Made by a program: the position numbers and the translations under genes. Below the pieces are notes generated by a model. The model did no database searches and was not told where the DNA came from. It worked only from the letters and a program-made list of their open reading frames with translations. Shown here one piece after another: positions 1 to 9,999 of a DNA stretch of 64,000 bases (position 1 is its first letter; each line of letters starts with the position of its first letter). Origin of the DNA: an uncultured Alphaproteobacteria bacterium (GTDB taxonomy: Bacteria > Pseudomonadota > Alphaproteobacteria > Rhodobacterales > Rhodobacteraceae). The stretch spans positions 62,001 to 126,000 of the forward strand of contig CACFXF010000003.1 in assembly GCA_902570265.1 (NCBI GenBank), read 5' to 3'.

Positions 1-2700
1 ATCTTTTATTAAAGATGCTAGGGCAGCAAATGGATTATTTGGATCTAGTCTTTTCCTATCTTTATTTTTTTTTATTTTAAAATTATTTTTATTTTTACTT
101 TCTAAAGCCTTTGTATGATTATTTTTATTTTTTGTACGCTTGTTAAAAGTTTTGCTTATTTTTATTTTTTTAAAATCAAATTTGAAAATAATTTGATTAT
201 GGTTAATTTCATCAAGATCTAATTTTGCTTCAGGTAAGCCTAAATTTTTGTCTTTATCATTATTGTTAATAATATTTTTTAATTTTTTTTCTTTATCTAT
301 TTCTAAGGTTTTGATTTCTGGAAATGGAATATTTTCGGATTTATAACCCAAATTTTCTAAAATATCCTTTAATTGAATAAAGCTAAGACCTGTAATTGAC
401 AACATTTCTGAATTTGCCTTAAATCCTTTTTTTGTATCTTCAGTCCTTATCAGATCTGCTAACCTCTCTAACATATCAATTCTTATAGCCCTTGATCCAA
501 GATTTTTAAATCCAGCAACCTCATAATAGGTATTTTCAACTCCATCTAATATTGGAATAGTCACTAACCCTGGTAAAGGAGGATCAATACTCTTTTCTAC
601 TTGATTAAATATTTTCCACAAAGTCATCCTTAACCTTGTTGGTTCTGGTTTTAAAAATAATGGGTGAAAAATACTATACTGACCAAATCTAAATCCGTAT
701 TTTCTAAATTTTGATCTACAATCTTGATCAAGACTTTTAACTTCCTTTTTTACAAGATCTCTTGATAAAACCCCCAAATGCTCACCTATTATGAAAACCA
801 ACCCAGAAGAAATACCAACAATTTCTTTATCGTCTATAATTGAGAAAAGTGAGGAAAAATTTTGTTTGATATAGTTATTTGCAAAATATTCAATACGGGT
901 TTTTATTTTTTCTACAATTGGGGAAGGAATAATATCAGAGATAATAGGTATAACAAAGGGTTTATATATTAAATTTCCTCTTACTAGTCTTCCAATTATT
1001 TTTTTTTGCCAAATAATCTCTCCCAAATTATTAATTGAGAATTCTGAATCAGGAGTTTCATATAACTGATCAACTATATTTTTTATTTTAGAAACAACAA
1101 TGTCTTTAGTTATCAATAGCAATCTTTTTTTCTCTATTGAACTTTCAGTATGGTTAAAAATAAAATTTAAACCTTCAACTCGCCCAATTATTTGATTTTC
1201 AACAAGTAAATCGTTATCTCGATTAAATTCTGCGTTCAACTTTCCTCTTTCCCTAATTGTTTTTAATAGTATTGTTGTTCTTCTATCAATAAAGCGCTCA
1301 ATAAGAAGTTGATGAAGCTTATCTGATAATTTTTCTTCAATTGATTTTGCAGCTTTTTGTAAAAATGATGGATTTTCAAGCCAGCTACCTCTATTAGCCA
1401 CATAATTCCATGTTCTAATATATGATAATCTCCTAGATAGTTTTTCAATTTCACCATCATATTTATCTAACGATATGATTTTTTTTTCAAGCCATGTTTC
1501 AGGTAATTCACCATTATCAATTAATAATAAAAAAATTTCAGTTAGAATTTGCACATGATCTGTTAAAGAAATTTTTCTATAATCTGGTATTTGACATACA
1601 TTCCACAAAAGTTTTACATCTTTAATATTTAGTACTTTTTCATATATCAATTGATTTTCTGACATCATCTTAAAAGTGCTAAGGTCAGTACTTTCTCTAG
1701 ATTTCATCAAACCTATCTTTTTTGGCTTAATATTTAAAGATTCAATCAGAGAATTAAGGTTCTCAAAAGATAAATTTGAATTTCTCCATTGAATTTTCTT
1801 TATATCTAAAAATCGATGGTTTTCTATATTATTGATTACATCATATGTTAATTGCTCACAATTAGCTGTAGTACCGAATGTACCGTCAGATGTATATCTG
1901 CCAGCTCTTCCAGCAATTTGGGCTAGCTCATTAACAAAAAGTTTTCTGTGATTAAATCCATCAAATTTGGTTAAACTTGCAAAAGAGACATTTGCTAAAT
2001 CTAAGTTTAAACCCATACCTATTGCATCAGTAGCCACAAGATAATCAACTTCACCACTTTGGTATAAAGCAACCTGTGAATTTCTTGTTTTGGGAGATAA
2101 CCCTCCAGTAACAATAGCAGCTCCACCTTTTTCTCTTCTAATTATTTCTGCAATAGCATAAACTTCCTCAACAGAAAAACAAACTATTGCAGACCTGGGT
2201 TGAATTTTGTTTATCTTTCTAGAATCTGAATAAGTAAGTTTTGACAATCTCTTTCTAGATAAAAATTCAACATCTGGTAAAATTTTAGATAGTATTCTTT
2301 TTATTGAACTAGAACCTAGAAAAATAGTTTCCTTTTTTCCCCTAAGGTTAAACAACTTGTCAGTAAAAATATGACCCCTATCAAGATCGGCACATAATTG
2401 AATTTCATCAATTGCTACAAAATCAAGTGTTAGACTTACAGGCATTGCTTCAACAGTACAAATCCAATATCTTGGATTTTCAGGCATAATTCTTTCTTCA
2501 CCAGTAATTAAAGCGACATTTTGTTTGCCACATTTTCGAGAAACTTTCTCATAAACTTCTCTTGCCAGCAATCTTAAAGGAAGGCCAATCATACCAGTTG
2601 AGTAATTAAGCATTTTCTCAATTGCAAAGAAAGTTTTTCCTGTATTAGTAGGACCTAATAATGCTTTTATATTTTTGTTTGAGTTAATTTTTTTAAGCAT
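1..2700 (-). CDS. SUV3/MgpS-type ATP-dependent RNA helicase (partial, 3' end outside window)
   Basis: The reading frame is open for 900 codons from ATG 2700 to the left edge of the window, so only the very end is missing. It encodes a superfamily 2 RNA helicase of the SUV3/MgpS type, a family common in alphaproteobacteria. Walker A GPTNTGKT is at residues 16-23, a DEIQ Walker B box follows in AIDEIQLCADLDRGH, and motif VI reads QIAGRAGRYTSDGTFGTT, typical of SUV3. About 500 residues of C-terminal scaffold follow, with a Lys/Asn-rich tail. The last visible residues, DPNNPFAALASLIKD, resemble the end of this family, so the stop is probably a few codons away. An in-frame GTG at 2721 is an alternative start; neither start has a clear Shine-Dalgarno. 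Confidence 0.85.
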   Translation of the reverse strand, partial: MLKKINSNKNIKALLGPTNTGKTFFAIEKMLNYSTGMIGLPLRLLAREVYEKVSRKCGKQNVALITGEERIMPENPRYWICTVEAMPVSLTLDFVAIDEIQLCADLDRGHIFTDKLFNLRGKKETIFLGSSSIKRILSKILPDVEFLSRKRLSKLTYSDSRKINKIQPRSAIVCFSVEEVYAIAEIIRREKGGAAIVTGGLSPKTRNSQVALYQSGEVDYLVATDAIGMGLNLDLANVSFASLTKFDGFNHRKLFVNELAQIAGRAGRYTSDGTFGTTANCEQLTYDVINNIENHRFLDIKKIQWRNSNLSFENLNSLIESLNIKPKKIGLMKSRESTDLSTFKMMSENQLIYEKVLNIKDVKLLWNVCQIPDYRKISLTDHVQILTEIFLLLIDNGELPETWLEKKIISLDKYDGEIEKLSRRLSYIRTWNYVANRGSWLENPSFLQKAAKSIEEKLSDKLHQLLIERFIDRRTTILLKTIRERGKLNAEFNRDNDLLVENQIIGRVEGLNFIFNHTESSIEKKRLLLITKDIVVSKIKNIVDQLYETPDSEFSINNLGEIIWQKKIIGRLVRGNLIYKPFVIPIISDIIPSPIVEKIKTRIEYFANNYIKQNFSSLFSIIDDKEIVGISSGLVFIIGEHLGVLSRDLVKKEVKSLDQDCRSKFRKYGFRFGQYSIFHPLFLKPEPTRLRMTLWKIFNQVEKSIDPPLPGLVTIPILDGVENTYYEVAGFKNLGSRAIRIDMLERLADLIRTEDTKKGFKANSEMLSITGLSFIQLKDILENLGYKSENIPFPEIKTLEIDKEKKLKNIINNNDKDKNLGLPEAKLDLDEINHNQIIFKFDFKKIKISKTFNKRTKNKNNHTKALESKNKNNFKIKKNKDRKRLDPNNPFAALASLIKD

Positions 2701-2855
2701 CAATTTTAAATTATTATCCACATCAAATAATAAGGTCTTGATTCTAATAACTACAAAAATTAATAAAAAATCAGAAACCAGAAATAAATTTCATTTTAAA
2801 TTTTTGAGTTTCATTTTACAATAACTAAAACTTAGAAAAAATATAAGGAATTCTT

Positions 2856-3146
2856 ATGTCAAATATAATAGAAAAAGCCTTAAAGGCTCTGGAAGAAAAA
2901 CTTCAAGATAAAAGTATCGATTTTAGTGCAAAATTTGAAATTGAAAATGAGGGATCCATAGTTGTTGACGGTAATGGTGTTAGAGAATCTGCTGAAGAAA
3001 CAGATTGTACATTAATAGCAAGTGCTGAAACTTTTCAAAATATTTTAGAAGGAGAAATAAATCCAACTTCAGCATTCATGGGTGGTAGTCTTAAAGTAGA
3101 AGGAAGTATGGGAGTAGCAATGCAATTAGGTAATATCCTTGCCTAA
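2856..3146 (+). CDS. SCP2 sterol-binding domain protein
   Basis: This 96-residue protein is a single SCP2-type lipid-binding domain, with the family's central pattern of acidic strand pairs followed by DCTLIASAETFQNILEG and the glycine-rich GGSLKVEGSMG near the end. Such stand-alone domains bind acyl or sterol-like lipids in a hydrophobic tunnel; the ligand here is unknown. AAGGAATTCTT precedes the ATG and serves as ribosome binding site. The stop overlaps the TTG start of the following hydrolase by 8 bases, so the two are probably co-translated and may act on the same lipids. Confidence 0.85.
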   Translation: MSNIIEKALKALEEKLQDKSIDFSAKFEIENEGSIVVDGNGVRESAEETDCTLIASAETFQNILEGEINPTSAFMGGSLKVEGSMGVAMQLGNILA

Positions 3147-4086
3147 AAGTACACTTAATCCATTACCTAGATTAGGAATTAAACTCCTACCTAAAGGAAT
3201 ACTTGATTATATTCAAACTGAAGACAGAAAATTTATAAGATACGGATATTGGGGACAAGGTAATAGAGGTACCGTAATAATTCTTCCAGGAAGAACTGAA
3301 TATATAGAAAAATATAATTTTGTAATACAAGAATTTTTAGATAGAAACTTTTCGGTTTTGTGTATTGACTGGAGAGGACAAGGTTTGTCACAAAGACCAC
3401 ATGGAAGAACAGATATAGGTCATGTAAAAGATTTCTTTGAATATCAAATAGACTTAGAAACTATACTAGAACACTTAAAAGATACTTTAAATCAAAAGCC
3501 CAAATTACTCTTAGCTCATAGCATGGGCGGCTGTATAGGTTTAAGGTATTTATTAAGAGATACAACTTTTCAATCTGCTATTTTTTCTGGCCCTCTTTGG
3601 GGATTACCCGTGTCAGATTTAACTGTATCAATTTTAATTCCAATCTTTAATTTAGCAATTTCTATGGGCCTTGGACTGCTAACTTATCCCTACAAAATTG
3701 ATGGATTTAACATTCTTACAAAACCATTTGAAAAAAATTTATTAACAAAAAATATAGATTCTTACAATGAAATGCGGGATAATTTACTAATAGATCCAAG
3801 GTTGGGTTTAGGACCACCAACACTTAGTTGGCTGAAAGCCCTTAACGATGAATTAAATAAACTGGCGAAAATGCCTCCACCTGAAATACCTCAACTTACA
3901 TTTTTAGGAGAATCTGACAAAGTGATTTCAAAAAAAGCCATCGAATCCCGAATGGCTAGAACTCCAATGGGAGAATTAAAAATTTTATCTGGAGCAATGC
4001 ATGAAGTATTTTTTGAAACATTAGATATAAAAGAAATAATCTGGGAAGAGATTGATAAATTTTTGAACAAAAACTTTCCTTATTAA
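3139..4086 (+). CDS. alpha/beta hydrolase, lysophospholipase/monoacylglycerol lipase-like (PldB family)
   Basis: This 315-residue serine hydrolase has the lysophospholipase/monoacylglycerol lipase layout: the oxyanion region HGR-like ILPGRTEYIEKYN near residue 50, DWRGQGLS near 78, and the nucleophile elbow AHSMGG with Ser128. A late Asp in FLGESDKVIS and His in GAMHEVFFE complete the likely triad. No signal peptide is seen, so it should act on lipids in the cytoplasm or at the inner membrane. The start is a TTG overlapping the SCP2 gene by 8 bases, consistent with translational coupling. Exact substrate is not shown by the sequence. Confidence 0.8.
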   Translation: MPKSTLNPLPRLGIKLLPKGILDYIQTEDRKFIRYGYWGQGNRGTVIILPGRTEYIEKYNFVIQEFLDRNFSVLCIDWRGQGLSQRPHGRTDIGHVKDFFEYQIDLETILEHLKDTLNQKPKLLLAHSMGGCIGLRYLLRDTTFQSAIFSGPLWGLPVSDLTVSILIPIFNLAISMGLGLLTYPYKIDGFNILTKPFEKNLLTKNIDSYNEMRDNLLIDPRLGLGPPTLSWLKALNDELNKLAKMPPPEIPQLTFLGESDKVISKKAIESRMARTPMGELKILSGAMHEVFFETLDIKEIIWEEIDKFLNKNFPY

Positions 4087-4112
4087 AAAAAATGATTAAC
4101 AAGTAAGGCTAA

Positions 4113-4895
4113 CTAAATGTATTTAGATAGTATTTCTAAAGCTTCTTTATGAACATGATCACTTCCACAAGCCACTATTCGTCCATCGCTAAAATCATTA
4201 CCACCTTTCCAATCTGAAAAAAATCCTCCTGCGGATTTGATCACACATAGGGGTGCCTGTATATCATAGAATTGCATAGAGGATTCAACTATAAGATCAA
4301 TATTACCATATGCTAATAATCCATATGCATAAGCATCAAGAGAATATCTTGAAAGTCTACAATAGCTTCTTAATTTTGACATAGCAAAATTTTCAATATT
4401 GGTCCCCATATTTGGATCAGTAGTATGAATAATTGCATTAGAAATTTTTTTACAATTTTTTACAAAAATTTTATTCGTCTTACTTTTATGTAAATAATTA
4501 CAAGAATTATTAAATCCAATAAACATTTCATCGGTAAAAGGCTGGTATATGATACCAAAATGATGCTTGTCTCCTTCATTTAAAGAAATCAATACTGTCC
4601 AGGAGGTTTGTCCTGCCATAAAACCTCTCGTACCATCTATTGGATCAATTATCCATGAAAAGCCACTGGAACCCTTAACATCAATACTTTCTTCACCAAT
4701 TATAGTATCATTAGGTCTATGTTGAAGAATTAAATTTTTCATAATATTTTCTGTATTTTTATCAGCTTTTGAAACAGGATCAAAATGGGTCTGAGATTTA
4801 TTATCAAAATCTAAATTTGGCTTTCTAAAATAATTCATTGCCTCTTTTCCACCAGCAATTGCAACCTTTTTACCTAAATTAATTAAATCTCGCAT
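4113..4895 (-). CDS. hisN: inositol monophosphatase-family phosphatase, probable histidinol-phosphatase HisN
   Basis: This 260-residue protein is a Mg-dependent phosphatase of the inositol monophosphatase superfamily. It has the metal-binding GEES (residues 67-70), the signature DPIDGTRGF (84-92) and the late DIQAPLCVIKSAGG helix with the third metal aspartate. The spacing and the RGFMAGQTSWTVLISL continuation fit the alphaproteobacterial histidinol-phosphatase subgroup better than SuhB, but an inositol or sugar phosphatase cannot be excluded. It converges on the upstream lipase gene with 26 bases between stops and is followed on its own strand by no other histidine genes, so it seems to stand alone. 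Confidence 0.7.
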   Translation of the reverse strand: MRDLINLGKKVAIAGGKEAMNYFRKPNLDFDNKSQTHFDPVSKADKNTENIMKNLILQHRPNDTIIGEESIDVKGSSGFSWIIDPIDGTRGFMAGQTSWTVLISLNEGDKHHFGIIYQPFTDEMFIGFNNSCNYLHKSKTNKIFVKNCKKISNAIIHTTDPNMGTNIENFAMSKLRSYCRLSRYSLDAYAYGLLAYGNIDLIVESSMQFYDIQAPLCVIKSAGGFFSDWKGGNDFSDGRIVACGSDHVHKEALEILSKYI

Positions 4896-4947
4896 CTTAT
4901 TTGTTTTTTAAAATTTTTATTAATATCATTTTAATTTGATAAGAAAA

Positions 4948-5613
4948 TTAATCCTTATTATTAAAGCTGTCTATAAAATTAGTAATAGTAGGTAGAATTC
5001 CCTGTACTATAATTTCAACTCCTTTTTCATTAGGATGTAACATATCTTCTTGAAGATAGAGGAATAAATCTTTTTCTTTATTTTTAATTGGAGCCATTAA
5101 ATCTGGGTATAAAAATAACTCAAATTCATCTGCTAAGTTGGAGAACATACTGTCAAATTCATTTTTATATTCTGTTCCATAGTTTTCAATTGATTTTATA
5201 CCTATCAAAAGTATTGGCAAATTATTTTCTTTAATTTTCATTATTATTTTCGATAAGTTTTCTTTAGAAAAGCTTGGTGGTAATCCTCTTAACATATCAT
5301 TAGCTCCAAGAGAAATAGCTACAGCTTTTATATCATCAGTAATACTCCAATCAATTCTTGAAAGTCCACCCGCAGTTGTATCTCCCGATACTCCACCATT
5401 TATCAGGAGGATATTATCTTTTTTTTCCAATAATTTTTTTTGTAGCTGATTTACAAAACCTTTATCTTTTGGCAGTCCATATCCTTGAATTAGGCTATCA
5501 CCTATGATTATTAATTTGTAGTTCTCTAATTTTTCTGTCGCATTAGTAAAGGAGCAAATAAACAAAAAGAATAAAACTAAATATGTCTTATTGTAATTAA
5601 AAATTATGCTCAT
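4948..5613 (-). CDS. tesA: secreted GDSL/SGNH arylesterase, TesA-like
   Basis: This 221-residue SGNH hydrolase starts with a hydrophobic signal peptide (about residues 10-26) and is expected in the periplasm. Block I is GDSLIQGYGL with Ser40, the oxyanion Asn lies in LGANDMLRG, and the catalytic Asp/His pair lies in DMLHPNEKG near the C-terminus. These are the marks of the TesA/arylesterase family (thioesterase I, lysophospholipase L1). It is divergent from the ABC exporter genes that begin 34 bases away, the same neighbourhood as tesA-ybbA-ybbP in E. coli, which supports orthology. Confidence 0.85.
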   Translation of the reverse strand: MSIIFNYNKTYLVLFFLFICSFTNATEKLENYKLIIIGDSLIQGYGLPKDKGFVNQLQKKLLEKKDNILLINGGVSGDTTAGGLSRIDWSITDDIKAVAISLGANDMLRGLPPSFSKENLSKIIMKIKENNLPILLIGIKSIENYGTEYKNEFDSMFSNLADEFELFLYPDLMAPIKNKEKDLFLYLQEDMLHPNEKGVEIIVQGILPTITNFIDSFNNKD

Positions 5614-5646
5614 ATATCAATTGCACCTATTCAAAAACTAGCTAAG

Positions 5647-6330
5647 ATGAAAAAAAAATTACTCATCCAAACTACTGATTTAAGTTTATCATTTCCATCT
5701 GCATCTGGTAAACTACAAATTCTAAATTCAGTAAATTTTTCACTATTTGAAGAAGAAACTGTGGCACTTGTTGGACCATCAGGTTCAGGAAAATCTTCAT
5801 TATTAATGTTATTAGGTGGTCTTGAAGATTGTGAATCTGGTTCAATTATTGTTAATGGTAGTGAAATCACTAAATTATCTGAAGACCAATTGACTAACTT
5901 AAGAAAAAAGACAATGGGAATAGTATTTCAATCTTTCCATTTAATTCCAACAATCACAGCACTTGATAATGTATCTATTCCTCTAGAATTAGCAGGTCAT
6001 TTAAATGTAAAAAATAGAGCAATAGAAATTCTTAATGAAGTTGGTTTAGAAAAAAGATTAAACCACTTTCCTTCTCAGTTATCTGGAGGGGAACAACAAA
6101 GAGTTGCAATTGCAAGAGCCTTAGCAATAAAACCAAAAATAATTTTAGCAGACGAACCTACCGGAAATTTAGATCAAAATACTGGGTTAAAAATTATTGA
6201 TCTTCTTTTTAGTTTAAACAAAAAAAATAAAAGTAGCTTAGTTATAGTAACTCACTCGACTGAACTTGCGGAAAAATGTCAAAGGCAAGTTAAATTAGAG
6301 GATGGAAAAACAATAGAAAGCAACTGGTAA
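5647..6330 (+). CDS. ybbA: ABC transporter ATP-binding protein, YbbA/LolD type
   Basis: This 227-residue protein is the ATPase of a MacB/LolD-class ABC system. Walker A is GPSGSGKSS (43-51), the signature is LSGGEQQRVAIARAL, and Walker B is IILADEPTGNLD; the GNLD extension is usual for this class. The partner permease starts 6 bases after the stop, so they form an operon, and tesA is divergent. YbbA-YbbP pairs act on the cytoplasmic membrane; the substrate is unknown but a role in export or extraction of a lipid-like or toxic compound is often proposed. Confidence 0.88.
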   Translation: MKKKLLIQTTDLSLSFPSASGKLQILNSVNFSLFEEETVALVGPSGSGKSSLLMLLGGLEDCESGSIIVNGSEITKLSEDQLTNLRKKTMGIVFQSFHLIPTITALDNVSIPLELAGHLNVKNRAIEILNEVGLEKRLNHFPSQLSGGEQQRVAIARALAIKPKIILADEPTGNLDQNTGLKIIDLLFSLNKKNKSSLVIVTHSTELAEKCQRQVKLEDGKTIESNW

Positions 6331-6335
6331 CTATC

Positions 6336-8876
6336 TTGTCTAATCTATCGATAATAAAATTTGCTTTTAAAGATTTAAGAGGTGGTTTAAGTAAATTTTG
6401 GATTTTTTTTATTTGTCTATTTTTTGGTGTACTTACTATTTCATCAATTGGAACTTTTAGAGAGAGTATTAAAGAGGGATTACAAACAGAAGCATCTGAA
6501 ATATTAGGCGGTGATATATCCCTCACTCTTGCCTATAGAGGTGCATCCTCAGACGAATTAAATGAAATAAAAAAAATTTCTTCTTCTTTCACAGAGGTCA
6601 TTACTTTCAGAAGCATGGTTTCTACAATTGATAATGGTGATGAATATAATCAAGCCTTAGTTCAAGTTAAAAGCGTAGATCAAAAATATCCATTAATAGG
6701 TAAAGTCAAAATAGAACCAGAAATAAGTATAAAAGAGGCTTTGAAAAAAGATGGTGATAATTATGGTATTTTAGTAGAAAATAATTTACTTGAACAACTA
6801 AATTTAGTGGTAGGTTCAAAATTAAAACTTGGTAATTCTGTATACAATATCAGAGGGACCATGTCTAGTATTCCCGATATTGGCTCTAATGGTTTTAGTT
6901 TAGGTTCAAAAGTTATACTGGATACCAATTCATTAAAAAATTCAGGATTGTTAAAACAGGGTACCCTTTTTGAGACAAATTACTATCTCAAAATTTCAAA
7001 TAATAAAGATTTAGAAGCCGTAAAATCTCTTTTCCTTAAAAAGTTTAATGGCAAAGGCTTTCGCTGGCGAGATATTAGAAACCCAGCTCCTGGTATCGAA
7101 GCAGTAGTAAATAGGTTGTATTTCTTTCTCACTATTTTGGGTATGTCTGGTTTAATTATCGGGGGGGTTGGAGTTAGTACCTCTGTTACATCTTACTTAA
7201 ATATTAAAAGAGGAACTATAGCAACATTAAAAACTATAGGTGCAACAAATAGCATATTGACTAGAATTTACTTAATTCAAATTTTGGCAATGTCACTTGC
7301 AGGAACTTCACTAGGCGCCATAACAGGTAGTTATCTGTTAAAATTAGCTGAACCTTCACTTAATGCTGTTATTCCATTCCCCTTAAAAGTAGAGATATTT
7401 ATTCAGCCAATTTTAATTTCCCTTATATTGGGTATTCTTATAAGCTTAATTTTTTCCTTAATTCCTCTTTTTAACTTTTGCGATAAAAAAATTACATACC
7501 TATATAGATCACATAGTGTTAATAGCAGGTTGGAATTACCTAATTTACGTCAGTTACTCTATATGTTTGGACTTATTTTTACTCTAATCACAATTATTTT
7601 GCTTATCTCTCCTGATATCACGTTAGCTCTTTGGTTTATTTTTGGATCAATATTTTCTTTTATCATTTTAAATTTGATGTCCTTATTCCTTAAGCACTCA
7701 ACTAAAAAATTAATTACTACTAATAAAATTAATAACATGCTTTCTTTAAAATTGGCTTTGGCATCAATTGGTAGTGAAAATGGTGAAAACAAATCCGTCT
7801 TACTATCTATAGGGATTGGACTCATAATTCTTGCAACTATGGGCCAAATTGAAAAAAATTTACAATTCACGCTTACCAACGATATACCTAAAAAAGCACC
7901 ATTATATTTTTTGATTGATATTCAAAAAAATCAAAAAGAAAGTTTGATTGACTTATTAAAAGAGAAAAATTTGATTTATGACATTAAAACTGCTCCTATG
8001 CTTAGAGGTTTTATTACAAAGATAAATAATCAGGATGTGTCAGAATTAAAGATAGATCATTGGGCTCTAAGAGGCGATAGGGGAATTACCTATGAAACTA
8101 AACCTACCACTGCTGAAAAAGTAACTAAAGGTGAGTGGTGGCCATCAAATTATGAAGGACCGCCACTAGTTAGTTTTGCTCAGAATGAGGCATTTGAACT
8201 TGGCTTAAAAATTGGTGATACAATAACTGTCAATATTTTAGGAAGAGATTTGACAGGAACTATTTACAGTTTTAGAGAAGTAAATTTTGCAACAATGGGA
8301 ATAAATTTTTTAATGGTTTTTAACCCTAGCGCACTCATAAATGCTCCTCATACTAATATTGCAACTATCTATGCAAATAAGAAATATGAAACAGAGATTA
8401 TTAAAATTATAACTCAAAAATTTCCTAACGTTACATCAGTATCTGTAGGAGAAACAGTTAAAAAAGTAAAAGAAATTATTTTGAAATCTTCATTAATTAT
8501 TAAGTGGTGTGCTGCACTAATTATATTTTTGGGTTTTTTCGTCATTATTGGAGCACTTTCAACTTCTGAACAAAATAGGATTTTTGAATCTTCTATTCTA
8601 AAAACACTTGGAGCTTCAAAAAAAATTATATTGTTATCTATTCTATTACGCTCTGTAATTATTGGTAGCTTTGCAGGCTTAGTTGCAATAATCTTAGGTT
8701 CAATAATGTCGTGGGTAGTCATTTCGTATTTTTTAAATAGTGAATTTTCTTTTTTTGTATCTTCTGCAATTTGGATAACACTAACTGGTATTTTTATTTC
8801 ATTAATTACAAGTACTTTTTTTGCTATTAAACCAATAAATTCAAAACCTGCAAAAATTTTAAAAATAATTGATTAA
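6336..8876 (+). CDS. ybbP: FtsX-like ABC permease, YbbP family
   Basis: This 846-residue membrane protein has one N-terminal membrane segment (about 20-40), a large periplasmic domain, then three helices in the 255-380 region, a second set of helices in the middle, a second periplasmic domain and three C-terminal helices from about residue 715. This duplicated MacB/FtsX plan with about ten helices is the YbbP type. The start is a TTG five bases after the ybbA stop. It works with YbbA in the cytoplasmic membrane. After the stop a weak TCAAGA/TCTTGA inverted repeat lies at about 8888-8914. Confidence 0.85.
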   Translation: MSNLSIIKFAFKDLRGGLSKFWIFFICLFFGVLTISSIGTFRESIKEGLQTEASEILGGDISLTLAYRGASSDELNEIKKISSSFTEVITFRSMVSTIDNGDEYNQALVQVKSVDQKYPLIGKVKIEPEISIKEALKKDGDNYGILVENNLLEQLNLVVGSKLKLGNSVYNIRGTMSSIPDIGSNGFSLGSKVILDTNSLKNSGLLKQGTLFETNYYLKISNNKDLEAVKSLFLKKFNGKGFRWRDIRNPAPGIEAVVNRLYFFLTILGMSGLIIGGVGVSTSVTSYLNIKRGTIATLKTIGATNSILTRIYLIQILAMSLAGTSLGAITGSYLLKLAEPSLNAVIPFPLKVEIFIQPILISLILGILISLIFSLIPLFNFCDKKITYLYRSHSVNSRLELPNLRQLLYMFGLIFTLITIILLISPDITLALWFIFGSIFSFIILNLMSLFLKHSTKKLITTNKINNMLSLKLALASIGSENGENKSVLLSIGIGLIILATMGQIEKNLQFTLTNDIPKKAPLYFLIDIQKNQKESLIDLLKEKNLIYDIKTAPMLRGFITKINNQDVSELKIDHWALRGDRGITYETKPTTAEKVTKGEWWPSNYEGPPLVSFAQNEAFELGLKIGDTITVNILGRDLTGTIYSFREVNFATMGINFLMVFNPSALINAPHTNIATIYANKKYETEIIKIITQKFPNVTSVSVGETVKKVKEIILKSSLIIKWCAALIIFLGFFVIIGALSTSEQNRIFESSILKTLGASKKIILLSILLRSVIIGSFAGLVAIILGSIMSWVVISYFLNSEFSFFVSSAIWITLTGIFISLITSTFFAIKPINSKPAKILKIID

Positions 8877-8975
8877 CCTAAAGTAAATCAAGAAAAAATT
8901 CAAAAAACTCTTGAAATTTTCATTAATAAATACGATATTAATCTCAGTTTAATCCATAATGTGAAGGAGATATTT

Positions 8976-9704
8976 ATGGCAGAATTTGAATCAATTAGAT
9001 CGACTACAAGATCTGATAGTAACATAAACATTGATAGTGGTCTCAGAGCTCATATGAATAAAGTTTATGGCTTGATGGCAGTTGCAATGGTAATTACTGG
9101 TTTAGTTGCTTGGTCAATAGGAACTTCACCTCAACTTGTTGGTGCTCTATTCAGTAATTCTATTATCTCACTTATAGTGATGTTTGCTCCTTTAGGCTTC
9201 GTATTCTTTCTCTCAGCAAGAGTAATGAAAATGAGTTATTCAGCAGGACAACTATCTTTTTGGTTGTTCTCTGCCTTAATGGGACTTTCTTTATCAACTA
9301 TTTTCGTAGTATATACTGGTGCTTCTATTGCAAACGCTTTTTTTACTACTGCAGTAGCTTTTGGAGCAATGAGTTTGTTCGGTTACACAACCAAAAAAGA
9401 TTTATCTGGCATGGGTAGATTTTTGTTTATGGGTGTAATTGGACTTATAGTAGCAATGATTATTAACTGGTTTACACAAAGTCCAGGCTTAGAGTTCGCG
9501 ATTAATGTTTTAGGAGTATTAATATTTGCAGGTTTAACAGCCTATGATACACAAAATATTAAAAACACTTACTTAAGTATTAGAAACGCACCAAACGGTG
9601 AAGAAATTGCTGCAAAAGCTGGAATTTTAGGTGCATTATCCTTATACATAAATTTCTTAAATATGTTTATGTTTCTTTTACAGTTTATGGGAAATAGAGA
9701 GTAA
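8976..9704 (+). CDS. Bax inhibitor-1 (BI-1/YccA-YbhL) family membrane protein
   Basis: This 242-residue integral membrane protein has seven hydrophobic segments after a short polar N-terminus, and the family motif region TAYDTQNIKN near residue 190 with the C-terminal LSLYINFLNMFMFLLQF helix. BI-1 proteins in bacteria are proton-sensitive calcium-leak-type channels or protease regulators. I chose the ATG at 8976 because AAGGAG at 8964-8969 sits just before it; the upstream in-frame GTG at 8961 overlaps that ribosome binding site. A strong terminator hairpin follows the stop by 25 bases. Confidence 0.9.
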   Translation: MAEFESIRSTTRSDSNINIDSGLRAHMNKVYGLMAVAMVITGLVAWSIGTSPQLVGALFSNSIISLIVMFAPLGFVFFLSARVMKMSYSAGQLSFWLFSALMGLSLSTIFVVYTGASIANAFFTTAVAFGAMSLFGYTTKKDLSGMGRFLFMGVIGLIVAMIINWFTQSPGLEFAINVLGVLIFAGLTAYDTQNIKNTYLSIRNAPNGEEIAAKAGILGALSLYINFLNMFMFLLQFMGNRE

Positions 9705-9729
9705 AAATATTTCTCAAATACTTATCTTC

Positions 9730-9755
9730 AAAGGCCACATTTAGTGGCCTTTTTT
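9730..9755 (+). terminator. rho-independent terminator after BI-1 gene
   Basis: The stem AAAGGCCAC/GTGGCCTTT with loop ATTTA is followed by a run of T, 25 bases after the BI-1 stop. It lies between converging genes and abuts the rpmG stop, so it may also help end rpmG transcripts, but the T-run is only good on the plus strand. Confidence 0.85.
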
Positions 9756-9921
9756 ATTTAATTTTACCCTCTTTATATTCTACGTGTTTTCTGGCTACAG
9801 GATCATATTTTTTTACAACCATCTTTTCGGTCATAGTTCTAGCATTTTTTTTTGTTACATAAAAGTGACCTGTGTCAGCAGTAGAATTTAGTCTAATTTT
9901 AATTGTTGTAGGTTTCGCCAT
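9754..9921 (-). CDS. rpmG: 50S ribosomal protein L33
   Basis: A 55-codon frame encodes a basic protein beginning [20 protein letters not shown] and containing [10 protein letters not shown] and the ending [18 protein letters not shown]. This is a canonical proteobacterial L33 of the Cys-free type, a small protein of the large ribosomal subunit. The length matches the usual 55 residues exactly. It stands alone, converging on the BI-1 gene. Confidence 0.95.
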   Translation of the reverse strand: MAKPTTIKIRLNSTADTGHFYVTKKNARTMTEKMVVKKYDPVARKHVEYKEGKIK

Positions 9922-9999
9922 TAATTTACCCTTCTATAAATTTAAATTTGTTCTACACAGAAAAAAAATTGTGTCAAGATAACATCAGACTAAATAATA